NCBI GenBank assembly: GCA_937989795.1 | Contig: CALKBB010000074.1 | Location: 1 to 13,058 of the forward strand | DNA: 13,058 nt | Direction: 5' to 3' | Source: an uncultured Collinsella sp. | GTDB taxonomy: Bacteria; Actinomycetota; Coriobacteriia; Coriobacteriales; Coriobacteriaceae | Part shown: positions 12,652-13,058 of the stretch, in pieces | How positions within the stretch are numbered: the stretch's first letter is position 1 | How the letters are laid out: the number at the start of each line of letters is the position of its first letter | Notes under the pieces: generated by a model | What the model was told of the DNA's origin: nothing | Seen by the model: only the letters and a program-made list of their open reading frames with translations | Databases searched by the model: none | Made by a program: the position numbers and the translations under genes

Positions 12652-12692
12652 ACCGTCGCTCGCGGTGCCGCGCGTTCAATCGTACAAACGTG

Positions 12693-12720
12693 AAAGCCTC
12701 GAGATTCTCGAGGCTTTTTT
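12693..12720 (+). terminator. Strong terminator of the flavodoxin gene
   Basis: Perfect 11-bp stem AAAGCCTCGAG (12693-12703) with CTCGAGGCTTT (12707-12717), loop ATT, and an uninterrupted T6 (12715-12720). Confidence 0.92.
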
Positions 12721-12865
12721 CTTGACACTTGTGGACGCAACCGTGGCAAGCGTTTGGGGTGACATTTTCCATCACCTCGATGACGAGGCCGTTCTGGACA
12801 ACACGCTCGCATACGTTCGCTGGATGTATTCAGAGTGGGAAGGGCTTTCCTGATGGATGGGGTTT
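12721..12865. other. Intergenic stretch, possible gene remnant
   Basis: Directly after the terminator, a frame from TTG 12722 to TGA 12853 encodes 43 residues with protein-like character (for example WGDIFHHLDDEAVLDN and VRWMYSEWEGLS). There is no Shine-Dalgarno and no room for a promoter between it and the terminator. It may be the tail of a decayed gene or chance. I do not recognise it. Confidence 0.25.
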
Positions 12866-12975
12866 CGGAAAGTGCGTCCCAGAATTTGCCTTTGGAATGG
12901 GATGGAGTTTCCCAACGGGGCCGTAAGCGGAAACTGCATCCCGCTCCGGACGTGAATTCTGGGACACGGTTTCCG
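12866..12975. repeat. 110-bp imperfect palindrome
   Basis: Three nested blocks pair in register: CGGAAA (12866-12871) with TTTCCG (12970-12975); GTCCCAGAATT (12876-12886) with AATTCTGGGAC (12955-12965), perfect; and GGGATGGAGTTTCC (12899-12912) with GGAAACTGCATCCC (12929-12942), one mismatch. The centre is a 16-nt loop. It could fold into one long hairpin or cruciform. MITE/REP-like; no coding content is credible. Confidence 0.65.
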
Positions 12976-12980
12976 GATGC

Positions 12981-13004
12981 AAAAAGGCCACATGACGTGG
13001 CCTT
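12981..13004 (-). terminator. Terminator of a minus-strand gene entering from the right
   Basis: Perfect 8-bp stem AAGGCCAC (12984-12991) with GTGGCCTT (12997-13004) and a 5-nt loop. On the minus strand it is followed by TTTTT (12981-12985, partly in the stem). It lies 4 nt after the stop codon of the partial gene at 13009. Confidence 0.68.
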
Positions 13005-13008
13005 CAAC

Positions 13009-13058
13009 TTATATATGTTCAGCAGATGTCCCCATGACAAGCCGCGTTTCAACACCGA
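13009..13058 (-). CDS. C-terminal end of a minus-strand protein (rest outside window)
   Basis: Reading the minus strand from the edge gives GVETRLVMGTSAEHI and then TAA (13011-13009), followed at once by a minus-strand terminator. That placement is the main reason to call it a gene end. The short tail recalls the last strand of LacI-family regulators (pattern TRLV-x-G-S), but 15 residues are too few to assign a family. Confidence 0.45.
   Translation of the reverse strand, partial: GVETRLVMGTSAEHI

Overview
The window looks like chromosomal DNA of a high-GC actinobacterium. Gene content, promoter style and the many intergenic palindromes suggest the Coriobacteriia, probably Collinsella or a close relative. 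The genus is inferred from general resemblance; no search was run. Genes are closely packed, mostly with good Shine-Dalgarno sequences, and separated by hairpin terminators and repeat-like inverted repeats.

Left part (1-2400): the 3' end of an ABC exporter ATPase gene; a 31-nt palindrome; cysE (serine O-acetyltransferase) on the minus strand; and a divergent DedA-family membrane protein gene with a strong terminator. Middle (2400-5560): a branched-chain aminotransferase (ilvE) with a long leader and its own terminator; a 203-bp element bounded by 25-nt inverted repeats (MITE-like); lemA on the minus strand; a divergent TetR-family regulator gene; and tRNA-Ser(TGA) on the minus strand, ending 2 nt from the regulator's stop codon.

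Centre (5560-7950): the most unusual gene here is one uninterrupted reading frame joining a complete tRNA adenosine deaminase (TadA) to a complete glycerate 2-kinase. It is followed by three different long inverted repeats in 360 bp and then the small SRP RNA gene (ffs), which has its own promoter and terminator. The order tRNA-Ser, tadA, ffs recalls the tadA-ffs-dnaX order of many Gram-positive bacteria, but dnaX does not follow here.

Right part (7950-13058): a two-gene operon encodes the two halves of a heterodimeric ABC exporter. One half has a non-catalytic Walker B and lacks the switch histidine; the other has a degenerate signature motif, so the pair should form one working and one degenerate ATP site. 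A flavodoxin-like gene with a strong terminator follows, then a 110-bp imperfect palindrome, a minus-strand terminator and the last codons of a minus-strand gene that enters from the right edge. The truncated ATPase at the left edge is a close paralogue of the second exporter half, so a second exporter of the same type probably lies just upstream.

Functional links between neighbours are weak: sulfur/serine, branched-chain amino acids, tRNA editing, glycerate metabolism, secretion targeting and export appear as separate transcription units. I see no CRISPR array, no intact insertion sequence, no phage genes and no obvious defence system.
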